Assembly (NCBI GenBank): GCA_030668025.1
Contig: DAOUUT010000057.1
Location: 1 to 15,198, forward strand
Reading direction: 5' to 3'
DNA length: 15,198 nucleotides
DNA from: Promethearchaeota archaeon
GTDB lineage: Archaea; Asgardarchaeota; Lokiarchaeia; Sigynarchaeales; SOKP01
Shown piece by piece: positions 8,297-15,060 of the stretch (position 1 is its first letter; each line of letters opens with the position of its first letter). The notes under the pieces were generated by a model. It saw only the letters and a program-made list of their open reading frames with translations. It did no database searches and was not told the origin of the DNA. The translations under genes were made by a program, and so were the position numbers.

Positions 8297-10549
8297 ATGG
8301 TTAAAGTAAAGAACCCCGACGAGATAGCGCAACTCATTACAAGCGGTTCATACAAAAAAAAGCGGTTGTTTAGCATAGTAGCGCATATAGATCACGGTAA
8401 AACAACAGCAACTGATTACTTGTTAAGACGAGCAGGTTTAATGCGAGAAGAAGATGCTGGACAACTTCAGATGACTGATTCTGACGAAGAAGAGCAAGCA
8501 AGAGGTATTACTATTTTTACAAGTGTAGTTCTACTCGCATTCAATGACCCTAGAAAGCCTGATGACGATGAACCATATATTCTTCAAATCAATGATACGC
8601 CGGGACATATTTCATTTACTGGAGAAGTCTCGCGTGCTCTTAGAGGGAGCGATGGTGCAATAATTCTCGTCGATGCCTTAGAAGGGGTTATGACTCAAAC
8701 TGAAACAAACATCCGATTAGCCGTTGGTGAAGAGTTTTGCAAACCAGTTCTTTTTATCAATAAAGTAGATCGTTTAATTAGCGAGCTTAAGTTGAGCCCA
8801 GAAGACACATTTATGAAAATTGATAAAATTTCAAAACAAGTAAATGAGCTAATCAAAAAGATTAGGCCAGAAGGATCTAAATGGAGCGTTGATTTTGCTA
8901 AAAATAGCGTTGCTGTAGGGTCAGCTAAGCACGGATGGGGTTTTACGTACGAAATGTTATTAGATAAAGGTTTAAAACCACAAGATGTTTTCGCAAAATA
9001 TACCGAAGGAGACATTCAGTGGTTAAGAGATAATCTTCCACTCGATGAGCCAATGTTAAGAATGGTAGTTGATCATTTACCCAATCCTGTGGAAGCAGCA
9101 AATTACAGGATACCTCATATTTGGGGCGGTGATCTCAACTCAGAACTAGGACAAGCGCTTCAAAAGAGTGATCCGAACGGTCCTTTATACGGTATGATTA
9201 CCAAATTATTTTTAGATCCAAGGAGAGGATATCAACCAACTTTAATAGGCAGGGTTTTTTCTGGATCATTCCGACTATCGGACTCGATTTATTTGGTAAA
9301 TAACAGAACAAGTAATCGAGTAAAACGTTTGGGGGTCATGGAAATTACAGATCTATTGGATATTCCAAAAATTCCTGCAGGAAATTTGTTTGCTTTATAC
9401 GGTTTTATTTGTCCATCTGGAGAGACATTTATGTCAGCTAGTGATGTCCCAAAGGATAAAAAAGAAGCTAAACTTCTACCGTCTTTTGAAAAAATCCAAT
9501 ATGCGTGCGAACCCGTAGTTTCAAGAAGTGTTAAGCCACGAGACCCTCACGAAATCGACAAATTAGATACGGTAGTAAGTAAGTGGCTTCAAGCAGATCC
9601 TACTGCAATGTATCGGCGGGACAAAGAATCTGGAGAGTTCATTCTAAGTGGAATCGATCCGCTTCAAATTGAAATCCTTACCAAACGGATCAATAACCAA
9701 GTTCCTATTTTAATCGGTGAACCAATTATCGTTTACCGAGAAAAGATTACCAAGAAAAGCAAACTATTACATACTAAATCTGCCAATGCTCACAACCGAA
9801 TCTTGTTATACATAGAGCCTCTAGATGAAACAACTGAGAAATTAATCGATACGGGTAAGATCACTGATTTGATGAAGGATAAAGATAGAGCAAAAATTTT
9901 AAGAGAGGACGCAGGTTGGGACGCCAAAGAAGCTAGACGCATAGTAGATGTTTACCAAGGAAGCTTACTTGTGAACGGTACATCTGGTTTACAACGATTT
10001 GATAAAGTAAAATCTTATCTAATAGCCGCTTTTAGAGATTGGCTTGGAGAGTGCATTCTTGCAAAAGAACCAGCTGCGGGTTTTAAAGTAGTATTTACAG
10101 ATATGACCATCCACGAGGACACACGACATACTTCCTACGGACAAATTGCTGGAATGGCTTCTTCTGCTATGTCCTTAGCAATGTTGGACGCTGATCCTCA
10201 TCTTTTTGAACCTATTCAGAGAATTGATGTGAAAACACCAGATGGATCAGAAGGACCAGTGAATTCGATTATAACCAAGCGACGAGGTAGAATTACGAAT
10301 GTAATTCCAGAAGGAGAATATGTTAGAGTTCAAGGTACGATTCCTGCTGCTGAAACGATTGGTATAGCTGATGATATACGAGGTTCAACTCAAGGACGTG
10401 CGTTCTTCGGATACGAATTTTCTGGTTTTGATAAAGTACCTAAAAGTCTAGAAGAAGATTTAATTCTTGAAATTCGTAAACGTAAAAACATGCCTGATCA
10501 TTTAGCTAATTCTTCGAGCTGGGATCGATTTATTTACAAGAAAACCTAA
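8297..10549 (+). CDS. fusA: aEF2-family GTPase with altered diphthamide loop; probable second EF-2 paralogue
   Basis: EF-2 drives tRNA-mRNA translocation on the archaeal ribosome. The 750-residue product has the whole family layout. The G domain has AHIDHGKTT (29-37), ARGITI (68-73), DTPGH (100-104), NKVD (155-158) and GSAKHGW. Domain II follows (DPNGPLYG, GRVFSGSF), and the domain III/IV junction is EPIIVYRE with KSANAHNR. The domain IV tip is abnormal. The usual HxDxxHRGxxQ loop reads HEDTRHTSYGQ (606-616): the histidine that would become diphthamide is kept (H611), but the following RG and the downstream proline and arginines are gone. In the G domain, the near-universal PGHVDF is PGHISF. 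Some archaea without diphthamide synthesis genes, including Asgard members, encode a second EF-2 lacking key modification residues, and this fits that class. It may be a translocase variant or have another ribosome role. It could also be the only EF-2, which the window cannot show. Confidence 0.9.
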   Translation: MVKVKNPDEIAQLITSGSYKKKRLFSIVAHIDHGKTTATDYLLRRAGLMREEDAGQLQMTDSDEEEQARGITIFTSVVLLAFNDPRKPDDDEPYILQINDTPGHISFTGEVSRALRGSDGAIILVDALEGVMTQTETNIRLAVGEEFCKPVLFINKVDRLISELKLSPEDTFMKIDKISKQVNELIKKIRPEGSKWSVDFAKNSVAVGSAKHGWGFTYEMLLDKGLKPQDVFAKYTEGDIQWLRDNLPLDEPMLRMVVDHLPNPVEAANYRIPHIWGGDLNSELGQALQKSDPNGPLYGMITKLFLDPRRGYQPTLIGRVFSGSFRLSDSIYLVNNRTSNRVKRLGVMEITDLLDIPKIPAGNLFALYGFICPSGETFMSASDVPKDKKEAKLLPSFEKIQYACEPVVSRSVKPRDPHEIDKLDTVVSKWLQADPTAMYRRDKESGEFILSGIDPLQIEILTKRINNQVPILIGEPIIVYREKITKKSKLLHTKSANAHNRILLYIEPLDETTEKLIDTGKITDLMKDKDRAKILREDAGWDAKEARRIVDVYQGSLLVNGTSGLQRFDKVKSYLIAAFRDWLGECILAKEPAAGFKVVFTDMTIHEDTRHTSYGQIAGMASSAMSLAMLDADPHLFEPIQRIDVKTPDGSEGPVNSIITKRRGRITNVIPEGEYVRVQGTIPAAETIGIADDIRGSTQGRAFFGYEFSGFDKVPKSLEEDLILEIRKRKNMPDHLANSSSWDRFIYKKT

Positions 10550-10550
10550 A

Positions 10551-10592
10551 ATTTTTTATTATTTCTGTTTCTTTTATATTATTTTTAATTTT
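10551..10592 (+). terminator. T-rich terminator of the aEF2-like gene in a convergent gap
   Basis: The 43 bases between the stop of the aEF2-like gene and the stop of the convergent small GTPase gene consist mainly of T runs (up to six) on the plus strand. That fits T-tract termination of the plus-strand gene. No comparable T tract serves the minus strand here. Confidence 0.5.
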
Positions 10593-11147
10593 TTACATTT
10601 TAGCTCTTAAATAAAGCTTCTTAGCTAAAGCTTGAAATGCTTCAATTACACCTTGGCCTGTTAAAGCGCTGGTTTTAAAATACCCAAGAAATCTATTATC
10701 GATTACATATTTTCCAATATTGTAATCTGAAGTTGCTTTATCTTTATTCAATGATAAATCGTTTTCATCAATTAGATCGATCTTATTGCCAAATAGTGCA
10801 ATTGGAATGTTTCCACAATGTTCTTTAAGTTCATTGAACCATTTATCAACAACATTAAAACTTGTAGTTTGTTCTGGAGAGTGAGAAAAGACAAATATGG
10901 CACCACTACTCCCCATATAAAACTTTTGCCGCATTACATTAAAACTATCTTGACCCGCTATGTCCCAAATGAACAATTCGACTTTTTCACCCTCGACATC
11001 TTCTTCATATTTCGAAAACTGAGTCCCTAAAGTAGAGATGTAACTTTTCTGAAATGAGTCTGTAGTATACTTTTTAATTAACGATGTTTTCCCGACGGCT
11101 GGAGCACCTAAAACAATTATTTTAAATCCAAAAGCTTTTTCAGACAT
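10593..11147 (-). CDS. Ras/Rab-like small GTPase A
   Basis: This 184-residue single-domain GTPase switches between GTP and GDP states and presumably controls a partner protein. G1 is GAPAVGKT (14-21), a switch I threonine is T39 in STLG, G3 is WDIAGQ (61-66) with the catalytic-type glutamine, G4 is NKID (121-124) and G5 is TSALTG. The order and spacing follow the Rab/Ras/Ran superfamily, except that the usual WDTAGQ is WDIAGQ. There is no C-terminal CAAX or cysteine pair for lipid attachment, and no membrane segment. Two starts are possible, at 11165 and 11147. I chose 11147 because the MS start and the bases just before it match its neighbour B. Small GTPases of this type are abundant in Asgard genomes and rarer elsewhere in archaea. 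The regulators and effectors are unknown. Confidence 0.92.
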   Translation of the reverse strand: MSEKAFGFKIIVLGAPAVGKTSLIKKYTTDSFQKSYISTLGTQFSKYEEDVEGEKVELFIWDIAGQDSFNVMRQKFYMGSSGAIFVFSHSPEQTTSFNVVDKWFNELKEHCGNIPIALFGNKIDLIDENDLSLNKDKATSDYNIGKYVIDNRFLGYFKTSALTGQGVIEAFQALAKKLYLRAKM

Positions 11148-11172
11148 AATATTGTGTAAAATCATTTCTTAC

Positions 11173-11183
11173 TTTTTTAATTA
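11173..11183 (-). promoter_or_regulatory. Conserved promoter element upstream of small GTPase A
   Basis: On the minus strand, TAATTAAAAAA lies about 26-36 bases before the ATG at 11147, the distance expected for a TATA box of a leaderless or nearly leaderless transcript. A matching box stands at a similar distance before paralogue B, and the bases next to both ATGs also match (ATATTATGTC). Conservation between the two copies makes this more credible than a lone AT-rich match. Confidence 0.5.
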
Positions 11184-11275
11184 GTAATAATTGAATTTTT
11201 TAAATCTTCACAAAAAGAAATATTCTACTTTGGTTCAGTGTTCAAGAATATTCATTTGTTGAAAAGAAATTCAAA

Positions 11276-11836
11276 TTATAGTTTAGTTTTAAAGTAGAGT
11301 TCCCTGACTAACTTTTGAAATGCTTTAATAACACCTTGGCCTGTTAATGCGCTTGTTTTAAAATATCCAATGAAATTATGATCTTTCGAATGTTTTCCAA
11401 CGTTAAAATCTGAATTTACTTTATCCTCGTTTAGAGCTAAATCTTTCTCATCAATTAAATCGATCTTATTTCCAAATAATGCAATTGGAATATTTCCACA
11501 ATATTCATTAAGTTCTTTTAGCCATTTATCAATGTGATTAAAACTTGTTATTTCTTCTGGTGCGTGAGAAACCACAATAATTGCGGCACTACTTCCATTA
11601 TAAAACTTACTACGCATTGTTTCAAAAACATCTTGACCTGCAATATCCCATATGAATAAATTAATTTGGTTTCCTTCTAAGATCTCTTCGTATTTTGAAA
11701 ACTGAGCGCCTAGAGTGGCGATATAATCCTTTTGAAATGATCCAGTAGTATACTTTTTAACTAAAGTTGTTTTTCCAACGGAGGGATCTCCCACTACCGT
11801 TATTTTAAATTTAAACTCTTTTTCTTCGTTTGACAT
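11276..11836 (-). CDS. Ras/Rab-like small GTPase B, paralogue of A
   Basis: This 186-residue GTPase has the same layout as copy A: G1 GDPSVGKT (16-23), switch I T41, WDIAGQ (63-68), NKID (123-126) and TSALTG. In my hand alignment about two thirds of the residues are identical to A (roughly 120 of 180). Blocks such as FIWDIAGQD and GNIPIALFGNKIDLIDE are fully identical. Differences cluster in the P-loop flank, around the region after switch I, in the alpha-3 region and at the C-terminus, which are places where partners usually bind. No lipidation signal is seen. The gene lies upstream of A on the same strand with a 128-base gap that contains A's own promoter-like box, so the two may be transcribed separately. 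It is divergent from the acidic repeat protein gene, with 152 bases between the starts. Confidence 0.93.
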   Translation of the reverse strand: MSNEEKEFKFKITVVGDPSVGKTTLVKKYTTGSFQKDYIATLGAQFSKYEEILEGNQINLFIWDIAGQDVFETMRSKFYNGSSAAIIVVSHAPEEITSFNHIDKWLKELNEYCGNIPIALFGNKIDLIDEKDLALNEDKVNSDFNVGKHSKDHNFIGYFKTSALTGQGVIKAFQKLVRELYFKTKL

Positions 11837-11857
11837 AATATTATGTGATTAAATGTC

Positions 11858-11870
11858 TTTTTTTTAATTA
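11858..11870 (-). promoter_or_regulatory. Conserved promoter element upstream of small GTPase B
   Basis: On the minus strand, TAATTAAAAAAAA sits 22-34 bases before the ATG at 11836. It parallels the box before copy A and again predicts a very short or absent leader. Confidence 0.5.
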
Positions 11871-11961
11871 TTATTAATACAATTTTTCAAATTATTTTAC
11901 TTATATACATTAATACAAATCTTAACATTTAAAGAATTAAAGGTTATTATTAATATTATAG

Positions 11962-11970
11962 GTATATTTA
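11962..11970 (+). promoter_or_regulatory. Candidate TATA box for the acidic repeat protein gene
   Basis: GTATATTTA ends about 19 bases before the GTG start at 11989, which fits a leaderless transcript beginning at or next to the start codon. It lies in the divergent region shared with small GTPase B. Confidence 0.35.
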
Positions 11971-11988
11971 GAATTAATTAGATTAGAT

Positions 11989-12915
11989 GTGATCGAAATA
12001 GCCGAAGATCAAGAAAATCAGAATGAAGAAAAAAGCGATGATGATAAACAAGAGTCAACACAAGACCAAGATGATTTAGAAACCTATTTATCAGATATGA
12101 AAAATCTCGAAACTGACTTTTCTGATTTGGAAGATCTAGACCTTGACGAATTAAAAGAAATGCAAGAAGCAATAGCAAAAGTTAAAGAACTCGAGTCCTT
12201 AGAAAACGAACAAGCTATTGAAGAGGGAATATCAAAAGAACTTGAGTTAATTGGATCTAAGCTCCAAACAAATGACCACGAAGATTACTTAGCCCAAAAG
12301 GAAGCGATGATTAGTGATTTCTCTGATCTTGAAGAGATCGATTTTGACGAGCTTCAGGATATGCAAAAAGCTATAGAAACAGTAAAACAAGAAGAAAGCC
12401 AAGTAACTGGTGAAGATATTATCCAAACTCCCGTTAGCAGAGGAGTGTCTTCAGATTTAGAAGAACGTATCAAACAAGAACTTATAGAACGGAAAAAAGA
12501 AAAAGAGAAGGAAATTATAACTCCAGAAAAATTTATAGAACGTGCTAATAATAAACGCGATAAAATTTGGTACCACTCTCTTTATTATTTAGTTTATCAG
12601 GCTGAGGATTATATTGCGAGTAAGGCGTTGCTTTTTGATATGCTGAAAGAAGTTACGAGCAAAAGTCCCATTGATCCCATCCCAGAAAACCAATTCTATT
12701 TTGGATTAGGCTACATATTGAGACTTACTCTAAATGATAAGCAAGTTGTTAAATATATGAGAGGAGGTAAATTCAAAATTAATATTGGAATAAAAGGCAT
12801 CAAAGAAATTTTAGAAAAAGTTGGAGAACCTATTAACACACGACCAATTATAGAAGAAAGTGAAAAGAAAAAAATGTACACAGATTTTCTAAAAGACAAT
12901 TTTCTTGATATATAG
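11989..12915 (+). CDS. Unrecognised acidic protein with an internal duplicated helical motif
   Basis: I do not recognise this 308-residue protein. The first 30 residues are very acidic and rich in Q and N. A helix-prone motif then occurs twice, at residues 43-70 and 110-137. Both copies begin DFSDLE, carry DEL, M-Q and A-I at the same positions and end ES, with 18 of 28 positions identical. A YL pair ten residues before each copy also matches, so the unit is at least 38 residues and recurs every 67. Residues 155-178 are highly charged (ERKKEKEKE) and probably helical. Residues 179-308 look like a folded domain rich in aromatic residues (IWYHSLYYLVYQAEDY, FYFGLGYILRL). No signal peptide or membrane helix is seen. 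The start is GTG; an ATG two bases earlier is in another frame and hits a stop at once. EngB follows after 34 bases, and small GTPase B is divergent. A scaffold or GTPase partner is a guess from context. Confidence 0.85.
   Translation: MIEIAEDQENQNEEKSDDDKQESTQDQDDLETYLSDMKNLETDFSDLEDLDLDELKEMQEAIAKVKELESLENEQAIEEGISKELELIGSKLQTNDHEDYLAQKEAMISDFSDLEEIDFDELQDMQKAIETVKQEESQVTGEDIIQTPVSRGVSSDLEERIKQELIERKKEKEKEIITPEKFIERANNKRDKIWYHSLYYLVYQAEDYIASKALLFDMLKEVTSKSPIDPIPENQFYFGLGYILRLTLNDKQVVKYMRGGKFKINIGIKGIKEILEKVGEPINTRPIIEESEKKKMYTDFLKDNFLDI
12115..12198 (+). repeat. Internal protein repeat, copy 1
   Basis: Codes for residues 43-70 of the acidic protein, starting DFSDLEDLD and ending KELES. It pairs with the copy at 12316-12399. 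Confidence 0.7.
12316..12399 (+). repeat. Internal protein repeat, copy 2
   Basis: Codes for residues 110-137, starting DFSDLEEID and ending KQEES. Eighteen of 28 residues match copy 1, and the changes are mostly conservative (D/E, L/I, L/F, K/Q). This suggests an old duplication kept under selection. Confidence 0.7.
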
Positions 12916-12949
12916 AAATCTTCAATATAATAAATAATGGTTAACAGTC

Positions 12950-13579
12950 ATGGTAGATAAATCCTCTCTTTTAATTATTGGGAATAGTAATGTAGGAAAG
13001 AGCTCAATAACCAAACTTTTACTTCCAAATCCGAGAAAGTTTAAAGGAAAAACGGGCAAACAACCAGGAAGTACTTTACTAATTAAGCCTATAAAGCTAC
13101 CTCAAATGCCGTACGACATTTTAGATTTACCTGGTTTTGGTTATATGAAAAGTCCGAGCCGACGCAGAGAAGAACACATAAAGAAACAATTAGTAGTTCA
13201 CATTGAAAAGCATCATAACGATTACTTTTTTGGTTTAGTAATAATAAACGTTTTAAGAATTGAAGATGAGTTAAAAAAATATCACTTTCAAAGTCAAATT
13301 ACAATTCCGTTAACATATGAATTAATAAAATTTTTAAAAGAATTTAACATCCCTCTTTTGGTTATTTTGAATAAAATAGATAAGATCTCAGTTTTTGATA
13401 AGAAAAGAATAATCTCTTTATTTACTAATTCCGCTAAGGATTATGGACTAAATCTAATTCATATAAACGAGAAAATCGATAATGATCGTTCTAAAACACC
13501 CTATTTAGAATTCTCTGCGTTAAAGAAAACAAATTTAGACAAATTGAAACGCACTATAAATACACACCTAAAAAATTAA
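12950..13579 (+). CDS. engB: EngB-type GTPase, archaeal branch
   Basis: This is a 209-residue GTPase of the TrmE-Era-EngA-EngB group. G1 is GNSNVGKSS (11-19), a threonine follows GKQPGS (T42), G3 is DLPGFGYM (59-66), G4 is NKID (141-144) and G5 is FSALKK. The pattern G.SNVGKS, then DLPGFG and a later cluster of REEHIKKQLVVHIE and IPLTYELIKFL, matches archaeal EngB proteins (PGFGFM, ERIK.EIV..IE, IPIDVEF.qFL). Bacterial EngB (YsxC/YihA) aids assembly of the large ribosomal subunit. The archaeal role is less clear. A stretch after VLRIEDELKK differs from the usual vDgK pattern, so the protein is divergent. The ATG gives a normal N-terminus right at the first beta strand. The 34-base gap from the acidic repeat protein gene suggests an operon. 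Confidence 0.83.
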   Translation: MVDKSSLLIIGNSNVGKSSITKLLLPNPRKFKGKTGKQPGSTLLIKPIKLPQMPYDILDLPGFGYMKSPSRRREEHIKKQLVVHIEKHHNDYFFGLVIINVLRIEDELKKYHFQSQITIPLTYELIKFLKEFNIPLLVILNKIDKISVFDKKRIISLFTNSAKDYGLNLIHINEKIDNDRSKTPYLEFSALKKTNLDKLKRTINTHLKN

Positions 13580-13590
13580 GTTTTAAAACT
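13579..13590. repeat. Perfect 12-base palindrome in the convergent gap between engB and taw1
   Basis: AGTTTTAAAACT is its own reverse complement and covers the last base of the engB stop codon and half of the 24-base gap between the two convergent stops. It could help end transcription from both sides. In AT-rich DNA a chance origin is quite possible. Confidence 0.4.
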
Positions 13591-13603
13591 CTTCTTTGCG
13601 TTA

Positions 13604-14893
13604 TTATGGAGTTGAAATTTTAGGGTCTTTGTCTTTATCCCAATTTACGGCAAATAAGAAATCTCTACTCACTTCATTTTTATATATTAAAGGAAAATTT
13701 CCAATCTCTTCGAACTTTAGAGCTAAATCTTCTAAATATTCATATTCGGGGAAGTAATATTGAAGAGTTTTATCGCTTTTTAGTCTTTCGTTTATCTTGA
13801 GCGCTTTTGCTTGTAATGTAAATCCTTTTATTTCAAAAAAATTTGGATTAGCTTTGTCAATTAATTTAATATAGTCCTTTATGTAATTTTCAGATAAATT
13901 TAAGTTTTTTACAGCTGTTATTCTTACTAAACTTCTACAAGATAAACTTTCAACTAAATCTAAGGTGTTTGATATTTTACCCCACCCATTTTTAATCATA
14001 GGTCGGCAAACTTTTTTATACACCGTCTCGTTTGGTGCAGGTAAGGTTATATACAGTTGGGATGGTAATGAATTTAAACTTTCAATCTTTTCTGGTAGCG
14101 TTCCGTTAGTTACAATAAATGAAGTCATGTTGCGATTCCGGAATTCTTCAACTAATCCGTCTATTTTGGGATATAATAGAGGTTCACCATCAAGAGATAT
14201 TGCTGCGTGATTTGGATTCATTGCTTCGCCATGAACTTGCATTATCTCATCAGGTGTAGTTAATGCTAAATTGAATAACTTTACGATTTCGTCTCGTGAA
14301 TTAATACAGCAAGAAATCTCTTTCTCGACTCTATAATTTTTTAAAGAATCATCTATAGCCGCAATAAATTTTTGATTTTTTAGTAAATTAATAGCGCGAT
14401 CAACCTTGTTTTTACTTACATGAAGGTTAAGGGAAAGTGAATTTATATTATGATTTTCATCATTCGATAACATAAATTTTAGCATGTCAAGCATAATTTC
14501 GTAATTTTCAAGATACCTTCTTAATGGCAAATGATTTTTTATAATATCACGCTGGTGGCGGATCATTTCATTAACTAGATCTTTTGGCTCGTCCGGTTCA
14601 ACAATAAATTCACCGCCTAAACTTCCTAATTCAATGTCTCTCCAACAGAATACGCATTGATGGTTGCAGAAAGGCATCGAAGGAGTATTTTGTAAACATC
14701 TGTGGCTTTGAATTCCAAAAACTCCTTTATAACAATTTCGATTATCTCTACCTGTTAATAATTTTTGTTCTAACCAGGGACAAGGTTTAATTGCAGTGTG
14801 CTTATTTCTACCTATTATGCGATATGTCGTTTTTGTATATTTTTCAACGAAATCGTTTGTAATTTTATTATTAACAATGTATTGGTTTTTCAT
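13604..14893 (-). CDS. taw1: Taw1 (TYW1), 4-demethylwyosine synthase with an inserted domain
   Basis: Taw1 is the radical-SAM enzyme that converts N1-methylguanosine 37 of tRNA-Phe into 4-demethylwyosine using pyruvate, the entry step of wyosine synthesis. The radical-SAM motif is C76-x3-C80-x2-C83 followed by W, as in the family's CIFCWR. C38, C54 and C66 correspond to the three cysteines of the second iron-sulphur cluster. Upstream, YKGVFGIQSHRCLQ is a family hallmark. AISLDGEP, FIVTNGT, QLYITLPAPN, RITAVKNLN and FFEIKGF continue the order seen in Taw1. From about residue 121 to 212 there is an extra segment that looks like a winged helix, so the length is 429 instead of about 310-340. An in-frame TTG at 14908 would add five residues. 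The ATG at 14893 is preferred. The gene stands alone on its strand in this window. Confidence 0.93.
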   Translation of the reverse strand: MKNQYIVNNKITNDFVEKYTKTTYRIIGRNKHTAIKPCPWLEQKLLTGRDNRNCYKGVFGIQSHRCLQNTPSMPFCNHQCVFCWRDIELGSLGGEFIVEPDEPKDLVNEMIRHQRDIIKNHLPLRRYLENYEIMLDMLKFMLSNDENHNINSLSLNLHVSKNKVDRAINLLKNQKFIAAIDDSLKNYRVEKEISCCINSRDEIVKLFNLALTTPDEIMQVHGEAMNPNHAAISLDGEPLLYPKIDGLVEEFRNRNMTSFIVTNGTLPEKIESLNSLPSQLYITLPAPNETVYKKVCRPMIKNGWGKISNTLDLVESLSCRSLVRITAVKNLNLSENYIKDYIKLIDKANPNFFEIKGFTLQAKALKINERLKSDKTLQYYFPEYEYLEDLALKFEEIGNFPLIYKNEVSRDFLFAVNWDKDKDPKISTP

Positions 14894-14929
14894 ATCTGAG
14901 TGCCACAATTATTTATTCGAATTCTATTA

Positions 14930-14957
14930 GTTTATAATTATAGGTAAATGTATTTAC
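14930..14957 (-). promoter_or_regulatory. Candidate taw1 promoter with an adjacent inverted repeat
   Basis: On the minus strand a TATAATTATAAA run (plus-strand 14930-14941) stands about 37-48 bases before the taw1 ATG, or 22-33 before the alternative TTG. Just upstream of it is GTAAAT (14944-14949) and ATTTAC (14952-14957), perfect inverted arms two bases apart, in the position of an operator or upstream activator site. Both are weak single-sequence matches. Confidence 0.35.
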
Positions 14958-14987
14958 TTAAGATATTAAAAATTGTTATTTAAAAAT

Positions 14988-15019
14988 ATAAGTGGCTCAG
15001 TAATTGGCAAGCGACTTAT
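14988..15019. repeat. Imperfect hairpin upstream of the final partial gene
   Basis: Arms ATAAGTGGCT (14988-14997) and AGCGACTTAT (15010-15019) pair at nine of ten positions around a 12-base loop. It lies 42 bases before the ATG at 15061. It may be a regulatory structure in a leader or an operator in DNA. It is more GC-rich than its surroundings, which makes it stand out. Confidence 0.45.
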
Positions 15020-15060
15020 AAAATATAATTAAAAACGGAATTAAATTTTTTCGAACGAAA

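Noticed and set aside
8695..9015. 106-codon minus-strand frame inside the aEF2-like gene
   Set aside because: It is antisense to the well-conserved G domain, and its product looks like a mirror of that coding sequence.
10593..11836. Membrane anchoring of the small GTPases by C-terminal lipids
   Set aside because: Neither protein ends in a CAAX, CC or CXC motif. Both end in short basic tails without cysteine.
12139..12198. Ubiquitin-interacting motif in the acidic repeat
   Set aside because: The DELKEMQEAI pattern recalls the acidic-L-xx-A-L core, but the serine of the motif is replaced by valine in both copies and the spacing is not right. A link to the Asgard ubiquitin system would be speculation.
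13965..14210. 81-codon plus-strand frame opposite taw1
   Set aside because: It is antisense to the conserved DGEP and TNGT region of Taw1, so it is best explained as a shadow of that gene.
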